64,000 nucleotides of DNA, from positions 1-64,000 of the forward strand of contig BQJU01000034.1 in NCBI GenBank assembly GCA_021604865.1. The letters run 5' to 3'. Shown here one piece after another: positions 52,732 to 64,000 of this stretch (its first letter is position 1; every line of letters starts with the position of its first letter). The translations under genes were made by a program, and so were the position numbers. The notes beneath the pieces are model-generated. The model searched no databases and was not told where the DNA came from. It saw nothing but the letters and a program-made list of their open reading frames with translations. Origin of the DNA: Saprospiraceae bacterium. GTDB lineage: Bacteria; Bacteroidota; Bacteroidia; Chitinophagales; Saprospiraceae.

Positions 52732-55700
52732 CTAGCGCATCAACGCCACATCTCCTTTATACAGGATTACTTCTCCGTCGTTGAATTCAATTTCCGCGTA
52801 ATAGACATAAACGCCAGTATTCAACGCATGGCCTCGATGTGTACCATCCCATCCAAACGTTGGATCATTGGGTTGAAAACCGTAAAGCTCGAATAGGTTT
52901 TCGCCCCAGCGGTTGAAAATCAAGAAAGATTTAATTTCAACCACCTGATTTCCGCCATGGATATAAAAGAAGTCATTGATTCCATCTTCATTGGGCGAAA
53001 AGACGGAAGGAATGAATACCGGACGTGTTTTGCGGACAAACACCATCATATCATCACTATCCGAACAGCCATTCTCATCGATGATGGTTACCGTATAATT
53101 GGTAGTAGCTAATGGAGCTACCCATACTGCATTACTATTGACAATGGCAATGGAATCAGGCCTCCAAATGATGGTATCCAATACGATGCCAGGTGTAAAG
53201 ATCGCTTCCATGCGAATGCTGTCACCGTATTCAATCGTATTATCGGCTTCCAAATTAGTGACCAGCGTAACCACCAGTTCATCCGGTTCATTCAGGTCGA
53301 TACTCAATTCTGAGAAACAACCATTTTGATCGCGAATGATCAGGGTATATGTATCTGGCGACAGGAATGCGTATTGGGTTTGTGTGGTAAAGTCTCCTCC
53401 GTTGAGTGAAAACTCATAAGGCCCTACTCCACCATTTACATTTTGAATAGTAATGGCACCATCATTAGCCTGAAAGCAACTAATGCCACTAATGGACACA
53501 TCTGCTGAGGGCACTTCGGTGTTGACATCTACCACTACTTCATCAGAAGCGGTGCAGCCCAATTCATTGGTCACAGTAAAGATATAAGTTCCTCCCTGAC
53601 TAACTTCAACAAACTGACTATTCGGATTGCTAATGATAATGGTTGGGTCATTGGACGTCCAGTTGTACGTAATACCAGGGCCGGTCGTTGAATTTTGTCC
53701 ACCAATCGTTACCATTCCCATATTACAGGTCAATGCCTGCACATCACCCGCATCAGCAGTAGGCGTAGCCACAATTTCAACAGTTACCGTTACCTCATCG
53801 TCTTCGCAAGGTGCCTCAGCATCGAGCTGGTAGCTGAAGGTATAGATGCCAGGAGCTTGTCCTGCTGTATTAAAGGTACCAGCAGTATCATTAAAGCCAC
53901 CACCTGTAGAGCTATTGGTAGAGGTTTCTACCCATTGGCCACCAGGATCAGCGCCAGTAATCAGGTCGGCCAAATTGATGGTTTCAAGAACGCCTGCACA
54001 AAAGGCTTCAGGAGCCAACGCCTGTCCTGCATTCACAGGTTGGCTGACGGTAACATCCCAATTGGCATTGCCAGGATAAACACAATCCGGCAGGCTATTA
54101 TCGATAATACTATCAATTGTAATGTCGATGGTTTGATCCAAGACACCAAGATCTAGCATATCGCCATCTGATACGACGGTGGTGCCCGAAGTACCATCGC
54201 TTAGGGTATACATGACAGTGAATGGTCCATTGGAGTTTCCGGTAAAATCAAAGTTTACCGATGCTGCTTCACCCGAGCATACCGCCTCAGTACCAGTAAG
54301 AGAAACGATGAGTGGCTGGCAATCCTGCGCAACACAATCCGCTGTATTGACGCTATTGCCACAAGGCCCGTCATTCACTGCGGTAACTTCTATCGACACG
54401 ATTTCTCCCGGTGTTAATCCGGTAATGGTATACGTTAGCCCGTCAAGCGTACCGTTCGGTCCATTCACCAGATAGTCAACGGCACCAGGAACTGCGTCCC
54501 ATCCGAAGACGACAGAAGTGCTGGTCGTTTCTATACAGTAAATATTTGGCTGAGCCAGTAAATCTTCAACCTCAATAGTTTCGGAAAATTCGGTAGAGGC
54601 GCAGCCATTATCCACCACCTGTACGCTGATGGTTTTAGCTCCTGCACTTTCCCAGGATACCTGATGAGGGCCTTCACCATCACCGGGTACAGCTGTACCG
54701 CCATCAAAATCCCAAGTGTAGGTCGCATTGGCGCCAGCAGTTGTATTTACCGTAAGGGTAGTTTCCTGATTGATACAAAGCGGAGATTCCGCAATAAAAC
54801 TGATTTCTGGTACCGGATTGACTTCCACGTTGAACGTGGTATCGTACAAACAAACACCTTCGGTATAGGTCAATTGCACGGCAACTGTTCCCGGGTTGAC
54901 TAAAGATGGGTCAAATATGCCGCTACTCGGGTCTTCAATGCCAGGGCTATTCCAGGACAATATGCCTCCACCTACGCCACCCTCTGGGTTAGCAATAAAC
55001 AGTGACGGTAGGTTGCTCGTACACATAATCGGCGCAAAGGTAACATTCAAGGTCACCGGTTCACAGTCGGAAGCAATACAGCTCAACGAAGCAGAACTAT
55101 TCCCACAAGGGTTATCCGTTTCCGCTATAACGGTAATGGTCACTTCTGTACCCGGAGCCAGGTCAGTAATAGCATAAGTATTACCATCTTGTACACCTGC
55201 GGGGCCATTGACCTGGTAGCCGGTAGCTCCGGGAACATCTTCCCAGCTAAAAGTAACCGAAGTATTGGTCGCATCACAGGAAATAATTGGTGGCGGTATA
55301 GAATCAAAAACCTCCACAGTATGGGTGACTTCTTCCGATACACAGCCATTTTCCGTTACGGTAAGGCTGAGTGTTTGTGTGCCGGAAGAAGGCCATCGAA
55401 TACTATAAGGTCCCTGGTCGGCGCCTGAAACGATGATACCATCGTCAAATTGCCAATCAAAGGTTGTCCCTGCTCCGGTATTGCCTGTATAGGTAATCGT
55501 ACTGGTCCCTTCGATACAAACCGGAGAGGTAGCCGTAAAGTCGGCAATCGGCTGATCATAGACCGTGATCGTTTGAGAACTGTTGTAGCTACAATTGCCC
55601 TCCTGGTAGGTATAGTTGATGGTAAAGGTTCCTGCTCCGGCTACTATCGGATCAAAATTGGTGCCTACAACACCGGTGCCGGTCCAGGTTTCGGTACCTC

Positions 55701-58700
55701 CACCCACTCCGCCAGTAATCTCAGCTTCTAAATTAACCTGTTCCGTTAAGGCATACAAACAGATATCGTCAACTGATGTCAAAGTGATCGTCACATCCGG
55801 GCAATCTTCTGCCACACAGGTTTGCTGAGCGGAACTATTGCCGCAAGGCCCGTTTCCAACCGCAACAACTTCAATCGTTACGGATTCCTGAGGCGTCAAT
55901 CCGGTAACCGTAAAAGAGTTGCCATTTTGAGTGCCGGTTTGTGCACCAATCACCATCACGGTATAACTCACTGCTCCAGGTACATCATCCCAGGTAAAAG
56001 TAATGTCTGAAATGGACGTATTACAATTGATCACCGGTGCGGGCAGTGGAGTTTCTACCGTTACTTCCTGAGTAAATGTCTCAGAAATGCACCCATTTTC
56101 CGTGACGATAAGGCTAATCGTTTTGGTACCTCCTGTTGCCCAGCTTACCGTATGAGGTCCGGCACCTGTACCAGGATCAGCATTACCTCCATTAAAGGTC
56201 CAGGTGAAGTTGGCAGTATTTACATCAGCATTGCCGGTATAGGTAATTGTTGTATTTTCATTGATACATACGATATCCGGATCAACCGTAAAGTCGGCAG
56301 TAGGTGTAGCAAAAACGGTCACCACCATTGTTTCAGAGGCCACACATGGGCCTTCCGTATAGGTGGCCGTGAGGGTATGCGGCCCCACTCCGGCATCATT
56401 AGGATCAAAGCTATCATTGGTCACTCCTGGTCCTGACCACTGCAAGGTGCCAGTGCCAGCGCCGCCATTTACCGTCACTTGTAAATCTTCGGTGGGGCTA
56501 TTCGCCTCCAGGCAGATATCGGCTATTGGGGTAAAGTTGAAGGTAAAGGTCGGACAAGGTAAAGCTTCACAAGTAAACTGTGTACTTACATCAGGACAAG
56601 CATTTCCCGAAAGGGCAATCACTTCAATGGTTACCACCTCTCCAGGTTGCAAAGCATCGACCTGATAAGTCAGTCCGGTTAAGGTGCCAGTGGGTCCAGT
56701 GATTACATTGACATCATAGCCTGCTGCATTGGGAACAGCTGTCCAAACAAATTCCACGGAAGTGGTGGTCATCGTGCCACAACTGACCACTGGTGGCTGT
56801 AATGTCGGATCGACTGTAACCGTATGGGTAATTGTTTCGGAGGTACAGTTGTCTTCTTCTACCGTCAAAACGATATCATATTGACCGGGAGCTCCAAAAG
56901 AAACGGTATGCGGACCTGCTCCTGTTCCTGGATCAGCCACTCCTCCTCCAAAGTCCCAATTGTACGTCGCATTGGGGGAAGCCGTGCCATTATAGGTGAC
57001 GGTGGCCTCTTCTGTGATACAAATGAGCGGCGTAACTGAGAAATCGGCCGTTGGGGTATCATTGATAATAATCACAGTAGAATCCGAATAGACACAATCA
57101 CCATTGGTTAAAGAAACAATCACCAGATTGCTATCCATAGGTGCCATGGTCGGGTCAAAGATCCCCTGGAGGCTGTCAACAATACAGCTTCCTGACCAAA
57201 TCAATTCACTGTTGGGGTCTAGTCCGGTAATGGTGGCTTCCAGGTCAATGAAAGGTGGTGTATTGCCTTCACACAGCGGATCAATATCCACAATCGTCAC
57301 CGAACCTGGAGGGCAATCCTGGGAAGTACAAGTAAAGGTAGTCGAAGGGCTGCCACAATTACCACCACCTTGGGCTGTTACTGTAATGGTGACGACTTCT
57401 CCCGGGCTTAAGCCATCGACTGTAAAAGTATTGCCAGATTGAGTTCCTGTTTGTCCGGTATTGACGGTGACGGTATATCCAGTTGCTCCAGTTACGTCAT
57501 TCCAAAGGAATTCCACAGAGTTGGGCGTTACTGTTCCACAGCTCACTTGGGGTGCTTCCAAAGCAGCATCCACATTAATGGTCACGGAAGCGGTATTGGT
57601 ACAGCCATCAAAATCCGAGACCTGCACCATGTAGGTAGTGGTTTGAGTTGGAGATACTGTTACTGTTGCTGTATTTGGCAGGCCATTATCCCAATCGAAA
57701 TCAATGCCTCCTGTAGCCGTTAAGGTCACTTGTTCACCAACACAAATATCCGTGCTTGAAGCATTTATCTGTGCATCGGGTAACGGAAATACATTAAAGG
57801 AAACCTCCAGCAAACTGGTACAGCCGGTAGATTGATCAATACCGGTAACCTGGTGTATATAATTACCGGCAGCCAGTTCAAAAATTCTAGGGTTTGCCGT
57901 TATGCCATCATCCCAAAAATAGGTATCAGCTCCTTGCATGGTAACCACAAATGGCTGATTCGCGCAACGTGGTGTTGGAATATTAGCAGATAACACTGGA
58001 GGGTCATTGACCTGCACAGCTATTTGTGCCGTATTGGTACAACCTCCCGGAGCCATAACGGTAACTTCGAAAGTGGTTGAAGTGATCATATTAACCACCA
58101 CGGAAGCGCCCATACCTACGGGTAATCCTGTGGTTAAATCTACCCAGGAAAAATTCACGTTGGGCTGATTGGAGGTAGCAAAAAGCGTCACATTCTCGCC
58201 AGGACAAACCGCCGGGGGATTGGCAAAAGCCGAAACGGTCAGGTCTATATTATTAACGGTAACGGATACTGGCTCTGAAGGACAGCCATCAGCTGTTACG
58301 ATAAGGGTGTAAGTCCCTGGTTCGGTAGCATTTGGTGGGCTCTGGCCAAAATAGACAAATCCAAGTGGTCCGGACCAGCTATAGGAAATCAATCCACCCG
58401 AAGCCGTCGTACTTCCATTGAGTGCAAATGGTGCTCCTGGGCAAACATCCGGTACAGGATCGATAAAGGCAACCGGAGCCATCCCGTCAGGTACAACTAT
58501 TGGCGTAGTTGGAGCAGTACAATTGGTAGCAACATTAACCGCAACGATGGTATAGGTGCCTGCTGGCAAATTAGGGATAACAACCTGCCCTGAAGCTGTT
58601 GGAAGGGTTGCTATAATATTACCTATCAAATCAAAAATGGTATAGTCATAGGTGTTGCCAAATTGTCCTTCAAGGACCAGAGAACCATCAGAAGCTCCTG

Positions 58701-59787
58701 GGCAGCTAGTGGGATTGGCAATTTCGATAATCGGGAAATCATCACAACAAATAGATGAAGCCAAAACGGGAAAATCCGTGCCCGAGTTACAACCTGTCTG
58801 CGTCCAGGAACCAGAATCTCCATCTGTATACGCCGTAGCAATAATACTAAGGTCTGATCCTGTAACATTTGGCGGGCAACTAGTTACTGAAATAGTCCAG
58901 CAAAAGGTTTTTGGAGGAGCTGAGCCTCCAATATCCGCACATCCATTTGCACCATCTCCCCAGTTGTTTCCCGGGTTTCCGTCAGCCGGGCCACCCTGAC
59001 TGGAATCATAAGCAAAACCCGGTCCAAACGTTAGGCCGGTATTGGTACTCGTCCATGAATCATACCAACCCCATTGGCCAAAACCATCACAGGAAGGGGG
59101 TGGCGTTGGCGTCAATGTATTTTGATCCCAACCTACGCCAAAATCTATAACCAGTGAATGCAGCCACTCAACGGTACCCGTAGTTTCCCAGTCAAAAATC
59201 GTATAACAAAAAGTTACCGACTGTCCGGAAGAGTAGGTACCATTGACAGGTGGAGGGGAAAACGTCAGGTTACTATTGACCAGACAAGGATCACAGGAAT
59301 TGGAACTGGAAATGGTCATGGAAAAAGGCCCTGTGTCATTCACATTGCCACCAGACACCAGCACATAATAAGTCTCCCCAACCAAAGTATTGGCGGTCAA
59401 AAAAACTGAACCGCCTGCACCACTGGCACAATCCACTCCACCAAGAAAGGCACAATTGTCTCCCTGGAATAAAATGACGTTTGGCATGCCCATTCCATTT
59501 ACAGAAATACCAATCTGATTGGCAACTGCCGTAAATGTATACCAGACCTCTGCTGCCGGAGCAGCATTCTGGGAGCCATTACTACAGGCAAATTGTGGAT
59601 ATGGAGACACCGGAGTTGCGTTAACTGTAGTACCCGATACTGTTGTATTTGCTGCACCTGTATTTGGGCAGCCTGGCGGTTGATTTAAATTAATCGTCGT
59701 CGCATTTGCACAATTATCATTGGGCGGCTGTGCCCAAGCCAAATTTGTTATTAGCAAAAGGAGAAAGAGGGTAAAAATTGCTCTCAT
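52732..59787 (-). CDS. Giant type IX-secreted FN3/PKD-repeat protein with gliding-motility C-terminal tail
   Basis: A 2351-aa protein with a signal peptide (IFTLFLLLLITNLAWAQ). An N-terminal beta-sandwich (PPNDNCANATTINL, AEVWYTFTAVANQIGISVNG) of the type often found in secreted Bacteroidota proteins is followed by a Cys-rich stretch and Ig-like domains. The centre has five FN3-like domains (SVEFLWNDVTGATGYTV) alternating with four PKD domains (WDFGGG, GAGPHTVSFG), so the true repeat unit is about 245 aa. Each FN3 starts with Cys and ends with DC. The C-terminus is a CHU_C tail (VFIPSVFSPNEDGINDFFYI to KGDVALMR). Likely an adhesin or extracellular polymer; no catalytic motif seen. It neighbours another giant on each side. 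Confidence 0.92.
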   Translation of the reverse strand: MRAIFTLFLLLLITNLAWAQPPNDNCANATTINLNQPPGCPNTGAANTTVSGTTVNATPVSPYPQFACSNGSQNAAPAAEVWYTFTAVANQIGISVNGMGMPNVILFQGDNCAFLGGVDCASGAGGSVFLTANTLVGETYYVLVSGGNVNDTGPFSMTISSSNSCDPCLVNSNLTFSPPPVNGTYSSGQSVTFCYTIFDWETTGTVEWLHSLVIDFGVGWDQNTLTPTPPPSCDGFGQWGWYDSWTSTNTGLTFGPGFAYDSSQGGPADGNPGNNWGDGANGCADIGGSAPPKTFCWTISVTSCPPNVTGSDLSIIATAYTDGDSGSWTQTGCNSGTDFPVLASSICCDDFPIIEIANPTSCPGASDGSLVLEGQFGNTYDYTIFDLIGNIIATLPTASGQVVIPNLPAGTYTIVAVNVATNCTAPTTPIVVPDGMAPVAFIDPVPDVCPGAPFALNGSTTASGGLISYSWSGPLGFVYFGQSPPNATEPGTYTLIVTADGCPSEPVSVTVNNIDLTVSAFANPPAVCPGENVTLFATSNQPNVNFSWVDLTTGLPVGMGASVVVNMITSTTFEVTVMAPGGCTNTAQIAVQVNDPPVLSANIPTPRCANQPFVVTMQGADTYFWDDGITANPRIFELAAGNYIHQVTGIDQSTGCTSLLEVSFNVFPLPDAQINASSTDICVGEQVTLTATGGIDFDWDNGLPNTATVTVSPTQTTTYMVQVSDFDGCTNTASVTINVDAALEAPQVSCGTVTPNSVEFLWNDVTGATGYTVTVNTGQTGTQSGNTFTVDGLSPGEVVTITVTAQGGGNCGSPSTTFTCTSQDCPPGSVTIVDIDPLCEGNTPPFIDLEATITGLDPNSELIWSGSCIVDSLQGIFDPTMAPMDSNLVIVSLTNGDCVYSDSTVIIINDTPTADFSVTPLICITEEATVTYNGTASPNATYNWDFGGGVADPGTGAGPHTVSFGAPGQYDIVLTVEEDNCTSETITHTVTVDPTLQPPVVSCGTMTTTSVEFVWTAVPNAAGYDVNVITGPTGTLTGLTYQVDALQPGEVVTIEVIALSGNACPDVSTQFTCEALPCPTFTFNFTPIADICLEANSPTEDLQVTVNGGAGTGTLQWSGPGVTNDSFDPNDAGVGPHTLTATYTEGPCVASETMVVTVFATPTADFTVDPDIVCINENTTITYTGNADVNTANFTWTFNGGNADPGTGAGPHTVSWATGGTKTISLIVTENGCISETFTQEVTVETPLPAPVINCNTSISDITFTWDDVPGAVSYTVMVIGAQTGTQNGNSFTVTGLTPQESVTIEVVAVGNGPCGNSSAQQTCVAEDCPDVTITLTSVDDICLYALTEQVNLEAEITGGVGGGTETWTGTGVVGTNFDPIVAGAGTFTINYTYQEGNCSYNSSQTITVYDQPIADFTATSPVCIEGTSTITYTGNTGAGTTFDWQFDDGIIVSGADQGPYSIRWPSSGTQTLSLTVTENGCVSEEVTHTVEVFDSIPPPIISCDATNTSVTFSWEDVPGATGYQVNGPAGVQDGNTYAITDLAPGTEVTITVIAETDNPCGNSSASLSCIASDCEPVTLNVTFAPIMCTSNLPSLFIANPEGGVGGGILSWNSPGIEDPSSGIFDPSLVNPGTVAVQLTYTEGVCLYDTTFNVEVNPVPEISFIAESPLCINQETTLTVNTTAGANATYTWDFDGGTAVPGDGEGPHQVSWESAGAKTISVQVVDNGCASTEFSETIEVEDLLAQPNIYCIETTSTSVVFGWDAVPGAVDYLVNGPNGTLDGLTYTITGLTPGEIVSIEVTAVNDGPCGNSVNTADCVAQDCQPLIVSLTGTEAVCSGEAASVNFDFTGNSNGPFTVMYTLSDGTSGTTVVSDGDMLDLGVLDQTIDITIDSIIDNSLPDCVYPGNANWDVTVSQPVNAGQALAPEAFCAGVLETINLADLITGADPGGQWVETSTNSSTGGGFNDTAGTFNTAGQAPGIYTFSYQLDAEAPCEDDEVTVTVEIVATPTADAGDVQALTCNMGMVTIGGQNSTTGPGITYNWTSNDPTIIISNPNSQFVEVSQGGTYIFTVTNELGCTASDEVVVDVNTEVPSADVSISGISCFQANDGAITIQNVNGGVGPYEFSLNGGDFTTQTQYAFLSPDTYTLIIRDQNGCFSELSIDLNEPDELVVTLVTNLEADNTIEYGDSIRMEAIFTPGIVLDTIIWRPDSIAIVNSNAVWVAPLATTNYTVTIIDENGCSDSDDMMVFVRKTRPVFIPSVFSPNEDGINDFFYIHGGNQVVEIKSFLIFNRWGENLFELYGFQPNDPTFGWDGTHRGHALNTGVYVYYAEIEFNDGEVILYKGDVALMR

Positions 59788-60195
59788 TTACCTCGTTTTT
59801 TATTAAAAAGTGTTGTAATTAATTTCGCATACAAGCGAACCATTGGAATGGGGAAAATGGGGAGATGGCATGTGCTACCCGAAAATCCAAGTAGAGCTTA
59901 AAGGTGTAATTAGGTCGTTTTTCCCTTCTAAGTTCGCTTGTTCGATGAGTTTGTTAATAATTCATACATTGACATGGAGACCATGCATCCAGTTATAAAA
60001 TCTAACTCCCTCTAAAAAACCCGAAGGGATACCAAATTATATTTTGAATTTTCCACTTCCGGTAGCACCGTTTACCTTTTATTTCTAAAATCGCTGCAAT
60101 TTACAATTTTTTCGTAACAACGAAAAAAGCAATAATTATTTACTGATTGTATCCTTCGGAAAAGCAAATTTCCGAAGGATAAAATGATCGAAGGA
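59788..60195. other. Intergenic region between giant surface-protein genes
   Basis: About 400 nt without a gene, except for the terminator at 60151-60180. It should contain the promoter for the 2351-aa protein gene, but no TAnnTTTG match was found. The rest is AT-rich and unremarkable. Confidence 0.45.
60151..60180 (-). terminator. Hairpin terminator of the partial giant gene
   Basis: ATCCTTCGGAAA (60151-60162) and TTTCCGAAGGAT (60169-60180) form a perfect 12-bp stem with a 6-nt loop, 16 nt beyond the stop of the partial giant gene. There is no long T-run, so it may act as a strong hairpin rather than a canonical terminator. Confidence 0.6.
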
Positions 60196-63100
60196 TTATT
60201 CTACAATTAACTTCTGAACAATGGACGCATTCGCCGTACCAACTTGCAAATAATAAACGCCAGATGGCAAAAAAGAGAAGTCATAAGGTTTGCGCAATGT
60301 TCCGCTACCAAAATCCAGCTTTTCGCTATATAGATGCTGGCCCAGTACGTTCCATAAGCCAATCTCCAGCTGAGGTCTGCCAGCTCCCTTGATCAATAGG
60401 GTAAATTGGCCGGTATTGGGATTGGGAAATACTTGAAAAACGTCCAGCCCAACCAATTCTTCTACGCCATCTATGATAACCATCACGGTTTGGTTTATCG
60501 TGTCTGCGCCACACGCATTACTCACAATCAGGCTTACCTCATATTCTCCCGATACGGAATATTCGTGGGTAACTGATGCCCCGGAACCTGTTGTTTCATC
60601 GCCAAAATTCCAGGTATAGGTCACATTATCTCCTGCGTCCATTGCTGAAAAATCAAACACAGGACCAGTCGCCACAAAATCAAACTGCGCACTTGGTGGG
60701 CCAAGTACCGTAATATAATTGATGACGCCAAATTCCTCACCCCCAAAGGCATTACTGGCCAGCAAAGTGACATTGTAAGTACCTGGAGTATCGTATTCTA
60801 CCGTTGGATGCTGTTCCGTTGACGAGGCTGGGTTCCCTCCTGGAAAAGTCCACACCCAGGCCGTAGGCGTCCCTCCAAGAGATTCATCCGTAAAATGAAC
60901 GACCAATGGCGCACAACCTTCGTTAGTGTCCGCAGAAAAAGCCGGAGATGGCGGCATGCCGGAGATAATCACTTCCTGGATGAGGGTATCGCTACCACAT
61001 GCATTCGTTGCTATAAGTTGTACGTTAAAGGTGCCCTGAAATTCATAAGTATGTGTCGGGTTAACCTCATCAGATTCCTGCCCGTCGCCAAAATTCCAAG
61101 AATAATTCAGGGCATCGCTCGTGTTATTAGTAAAGGTAGTGGTCAGCATATCGGTAGTAAAGTCAAAGTCTGCCAAAGGAGGACCATTAACCACTACCAA
61201 CTCAATTTCAGTCAAAGCAGCGCTACCTATCGCGTTAATGGCTACCAGTGTAACATTGTAAATACCTGGTGTCTCGTAAACAATCACCGGATTGATATCA
61301 CTGGAAAATGCAGGGCTACCACCGGGGAATGACCAGGACAAGCTATCTGCATTTTCAGACTGGCTCTCAAAGCTTACAGTAAGGGGTGCACAGCCCGTAT
61401 TTTCGGTGGCCTCAAAAGCGACTACAGGGAAAGCACTGTCAATGATCACGGTATCCGTAATGGTCGTACTGCCACAATCATTGGTAGCGGTTAGTGTAAC
61501 CAGATAGGTGCCATTCCCAGTATATTCGTGGGTCGGATTTTCTTCCATTGATTCCGAATCATCGCCAAAATTCCACAAAAAACTATCCGCCTCACCAGAA
61601 TCGTTAAAAAATTGAGTCGTGAAGGCATTGACCTGGTGGGTAAACGCAGCTACCGGAACCGTATTTACAGTAATGTAGCTGCCTTCTACTATGGTAAATG
61701 CCCCGGCGGCATTGCTGACGATGAGTTGAACATCAAATTGGCCCGGAGTATCGTAGGTTACTTCTACATTTGGCAGACTAGACGTAGCTGGTGTGCCTCC
61801 TTCAAAAATCCAGGCATAGGTTAATCCATCTTCTTGTGGACTGGCTATGAAATTTACCTCAAAAGGCGCACAGCCACTCCTGATATCTGAAGTAAAGCTG
61901 GCACTTGGAGTTGTCAAAATAACCACTTCCTGTTCCAGGGTATCGCTTCCGCAATTGTTGGTGGCAATTAATTGTACGATGTAGGTACCGTCTTCGCCAT
62001 AATTATGTGTTGGATCAACCTCCATACTTGTGGTATTGTCTCCAAAATTCCACACATAGCTGTCGGCATCACTACTGGTATTGCTAAATTCCACTTCTGT
62101 AAAACCCAGGGTATTATTATGGGTAAAGTCTGCCGTTGGCAACGGTTGTATCTCGATTAGTTGAGTTAGGGTCAAGGTATCTGAACCCGCCGGATTGCGC
62201 ACAATTAAACTGACATCGTACAGTCCGGGAGTATCATACGTCACCTCAGGATCGGGCAACGTAGAAGTATTGGGATTACCTCCAGGGAAACTCCAGATAT
62301 AATTGAGTTCCGGGCCAACAGGCGTAGCCATAAATTGCACCGTAACAGGGGCACAAGCCAGGGTTTGATCTACTTCGATTCCCGCTTCCGGTAAAGTGTA
62401 AATGCTGATTTCCTCGCTGATGGTATCATTGCCACATTCGTTGCTGGCTATCAGCTGAAGCAAATAGGTTCCTGCAACCCCATAGTCATATTCCGGGGCT
62501 TCCGCCATACTCATTGATCCATCACCAAAATTCCATTGGTAACTATCTGCATCCACACTATTGTTGCTCAAGGAAATGATGGTGGAAGCCAGGGCATTAT
62601 CTACCTCGAAAGCGGCCACTGGAAGTCCAAATACTTCCACAAATTCCGTAATCTCAACCGTATCCGAACCAGCAGCATTGGTCACGATCAGCTGCACATC
62701 ATATAAGTCTGGATCATTGTAAATGACGGTAGGATTTGGATCAGAAGAGGTAGCCGGGTTGCCTCCAAAAAAATTCCAGGCATAAGTCTGGCCGGGCTCA
62801 ATAGGGCTGGCGGTATACTGAACGGTCAGCGGTCCACAACCACTGGTTACATCTGCTATTATTTCCGCTACGGGAGGAGTCAGCACTGTAATGGACTGAG
62901 TTGTGGTATCGCTACCGCAATCATTTTCTGCAATCAACTGAATGGTATAGGTACCGTCTTCGGAATAAGTGTGGCTAGGTGTTACTGCCGTGCTGGTATC
63001 CCCGTCGCCGAAATCCCAATGGTAGTTATTCGCTGCAGTACTTTGATTACTTAAATCTATAGTGGTTGCCCCCAATTCATAAGCTATATCAAAGGCGGCC

Positions 63101-64000
63101 TCAGGCAAGGCACCGACTGTAATATATTCATTGAGGATCAAGGTATCGCTTCCAGCAGCATTCGTCACGATCAATGCAACATCATAAACACCAGAGGTCG
63201 CATAAGTTACACTTGGCTCTACATCCGTTGAAATAGACGGATCTCCACCAGCAAATGTCCAGCTATAACTTAAACCCGGCCCGATAGGTGTAGCCGCAAA
63301 ATCAACAGTCAAAGGAACACATCCATTGGTTGACTGCGTATTCATTCCCGCCACAGGTGGTGTCAGAATAGTGATGGCTTGAGTTAGGGTATCCTGACCA
63401 CAATTATTAATCGCAATCAATTGCACGATATAATCGCCATCCGCCTCGTAGGTATGGTCTGGTTCTGAAGCCGCACTGGTGTTGCCATCTCCAAAATCCC
63501 AGGAGTAGGTCTGACTATTGACACTACTATTGGATAAACTCATCGAAAGAGAACCCAGTGGATTATCTATTGAAAAGGCAGCCGCAGGAAAGGCGCCCAC
63601 ACTAATGTATTCCGGTAAATTCAGGGTTGTTTCATTTGTGCCATTACTTATCACAAGCGTCACATCAAAAAGACCGGGATCAGGATAAGTAACCACAGGG
63701 TTTTGTTCATTTGAAGTAGATGGATCACCTCCTTCAAATGTCCAGTTCCAGCTAGTAATATCTCCTTCCGATTGGTCCGTAAATTCAACGATAAGTCCGG
63801 CACAACCTTCGCCAGGGGAGGCTGCCACATCTGCTGTAATGGGGGATTCAATGACGACATCTACCGTCTCGGTGGTGCTGCCACATTCATTGGTAGCCGT
63901 CAGCGAAACGGTATATGTTCCATCCACTGTATAAATATGTGTAGGACTATAGTCTGTACTGGTATTGCCGTCACCAAAATTCCAACTAAAAGAGGTGGCA
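60196..64000 (-). CDS. Giant PKD-repeat protein with type A sorting tail (5' end outside the window)
   Basis: The frame is open to the window edge, so at least 1267 aa are coded and the N-terminus is missing. The sequence is a regular alternation of two PKD variants: one with WNFGDGxxS and YxxxGxYxVQLIAxNxCG, one with GCAPLxVxF, YxWxFxGGxPxxS and PGxYDVxLIVxNAAG. Seven pairs plus one extra unit are visible, so the true repeat is about 165 aa. The C-terminal 80 residues ([19 protein letters not shown] to QKLIVE) form a type A sorting domain, unlike the type B tails of the two neighbouring giants. The likely role is as an adhesin or structural surface protein. There is no catalytic motif in the visible part. 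Confidence 0.9.
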   Translation of the reverse strand, partial: ATSFSWNFGDGNTSTDYSPTHIYTVDGTYTVSLTATNECGSTTETVDVVIESPITADVAASPGEGCAGLIVEFTDQSEGDITSWNWTFEGGDPSTSNEQNPVVTYPDPGLFDVTLVISNGTNETTLNLPEYISVGAFPAAAFSIDNPLGSLSMSLSNSSVNSQTYSWDFGDGNTSAASEPDHTYEADGDYIVQLIAINNCGQDTLTQAITILTPPVAGMNTQSTNGCVPLTVDFAATPIGPGLSYSWTFAGGDPSISTDVEPSVTYATSGVYDVALIVTNAAGSDTLILNEYITVGALPEAAFDIAYELGATTIDLSNQSTAANNYHWDFGDGDTSTAVTPSHTYSEDGTYTIQLIAENDCGSDTTTQSITVLTPPVAEIIADVTSGCGPLTVQYTASPIEPGQTYAWNFFGGNPATSSDPNPTVIYNDPDLYDVQLIVTNAAGSDTVEITEFVEVFGLPVAAFEVDNALASTIISLSNNSVDADSYQWNFGDGSMSMAEAPEYDYGVAGTYLLQLIASNECGNDTISEEISIYTLPEAGIEVDQTLACAPVTVQFMATPVGPELNYIWSFPGGNPNTSTLPDPEVTYDTPGLYDVSLIVRNPAGSDTLTLTQLIEIQPLPTADFTHNNTLGFTEVEFSNTSSDADSYVWNFGDNTTSMEVDPTHNYGEDGTYIVQLIATNNCGSDTLEQEVVILTTPSASFTSDIRSGCAPFEVNFIASPQEDGLTYAWIFEGGTPATSSLPNVEVTYDTPGQFDVQLIVSNAAGAFTIVEGSYITVNTVPVAAFTHQVNAFTTQFFNDSGEADSFLWNFGDDSESMEENPTHEYTGNGTYLVTLTATNDCGSTTITDTVIIDSAFPVVAFEATENTGCAPLTVSFESQSENADSLSWSFPGGSPAFSSDINPVIVYETPGIYNVTLVAINAIGSAALTEIELVVVNGPPLADFDFTTDMLTTTFTNNTSDALNYSWNFGDGQESDEVNPTHTYEFQGTFNVQLIATNACGSDTLIQEVIISGMPPSPAFSADTNEGCAPLVVHFTDESLGGTPTAWVWTFPGGNPASSTEQHPTVEYDTPGTYNVTLLASNAFGGEEFGVINYITVLGPPSAQFDFVATGPVFDFSAMDAGDNVTYTWNFGDETTGSGASVTHEYSVSGEYEVSLIVSNACGADTINQTVMVIIDGVEELVGLDVFQVFPNPNTGQFTLLIKGAGRPQLEIGLWNVLGQHLYSEKLDFGSGTLRKPYDFSFLPSGVYYLQVGTANASIVQKLIVE

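Overview
The window looks like a chromosomal segment of a Bacteroidota bacterium, most likely a member of the Saprospiria (Haliscomenobacter/Lewinella-like). This rests on type IX secretion sorting domains of both kinds (type A 'Por' tails and type B 'CHU_C' gliding-motility tails), giant PKD/Ig adhesins, an LpxC-FabZ fusion, DUF3667 and DUF4348-like proteins, RHS fragments of the 'LDYGARWYDP' type, and several promoters matching the Bacteroidota consensus TTTG-N19-21-TAnnTTTG. No rRNA, tRNA or CRISPR array was seen. Base composition looks moderate and slightly AT-rich by eye.

Region by region. 1-7.9 kb: a string of hairpins, a flavin monooxygenase, gcvP (glycine decarboxylase), hldD (heptose epimerase), a small lipoprotein, then hemD and hemC separated by an unusual 15-nt/45-nt tandem repeat. 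8-11.2 kb: a secreted vanadium-haloperoxidase/PAP2-type protein fused to MopE-like Asp/Cys repeats and a type A sorting tail. 11.3-20.3 kb: housekeeping genes alaS, an M23 peptidase, a CapA-like protein, a DUF3667 membrane protein, gatB and a MerR regulator. 20.3-21.7 kb: a G-rich GGTTTAG repeat tract, a decayed IS256-type transposase and a gene-free stretch.

21.7-29.4 kb: a minus-strand operon with an unusual 1099-residue histidine-kinase-like protein, two proteins of unknown family (300 and 257 aa), an NtrC-type sigma-54 activator and an acyltransferase-like membrane protein. The gene packing suggests one signalling pathway, with input from the 1099-aa protein and output through the sigma-54 activator. 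30-39 kb: a class 1 isoprenoid-synthase-like protein, a small membrane protein, the lipid A cluster lpxD-lpxC/fabZ-lpxA with an ABC ATPase, and a secreted M14 peptidase.

39.2-44.5 kb: a cassette array. Five copies (two long, three partial) of one non-coding repeat separate small gene pairs that all lie on the minus strand: DUF4160/DUF2442, an antitoxin/ParE pair, and two orphan RHS C-terminal tips. Each tip carries a metallopeptidase-like motif and is followed directly by a small lipoprotein that could be its immunity partner. The second tip carries a one-base frameshift. The parental full-length RHS gene is not in the window.

44.5-64 kb: three giant secreted repeat proteins (about 2568, 2351 and more than 1267 aa), the last running off the window. 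They are probable cell-surface or released adhesins exported by the Sec and type IX systems.

The two stretches I consider most likely to hold an undescribed system are the kinase-like operon (22.9-29.4 kb) and the repeat-bounded toxin-tip cassette array (39.2-44.5 kb).
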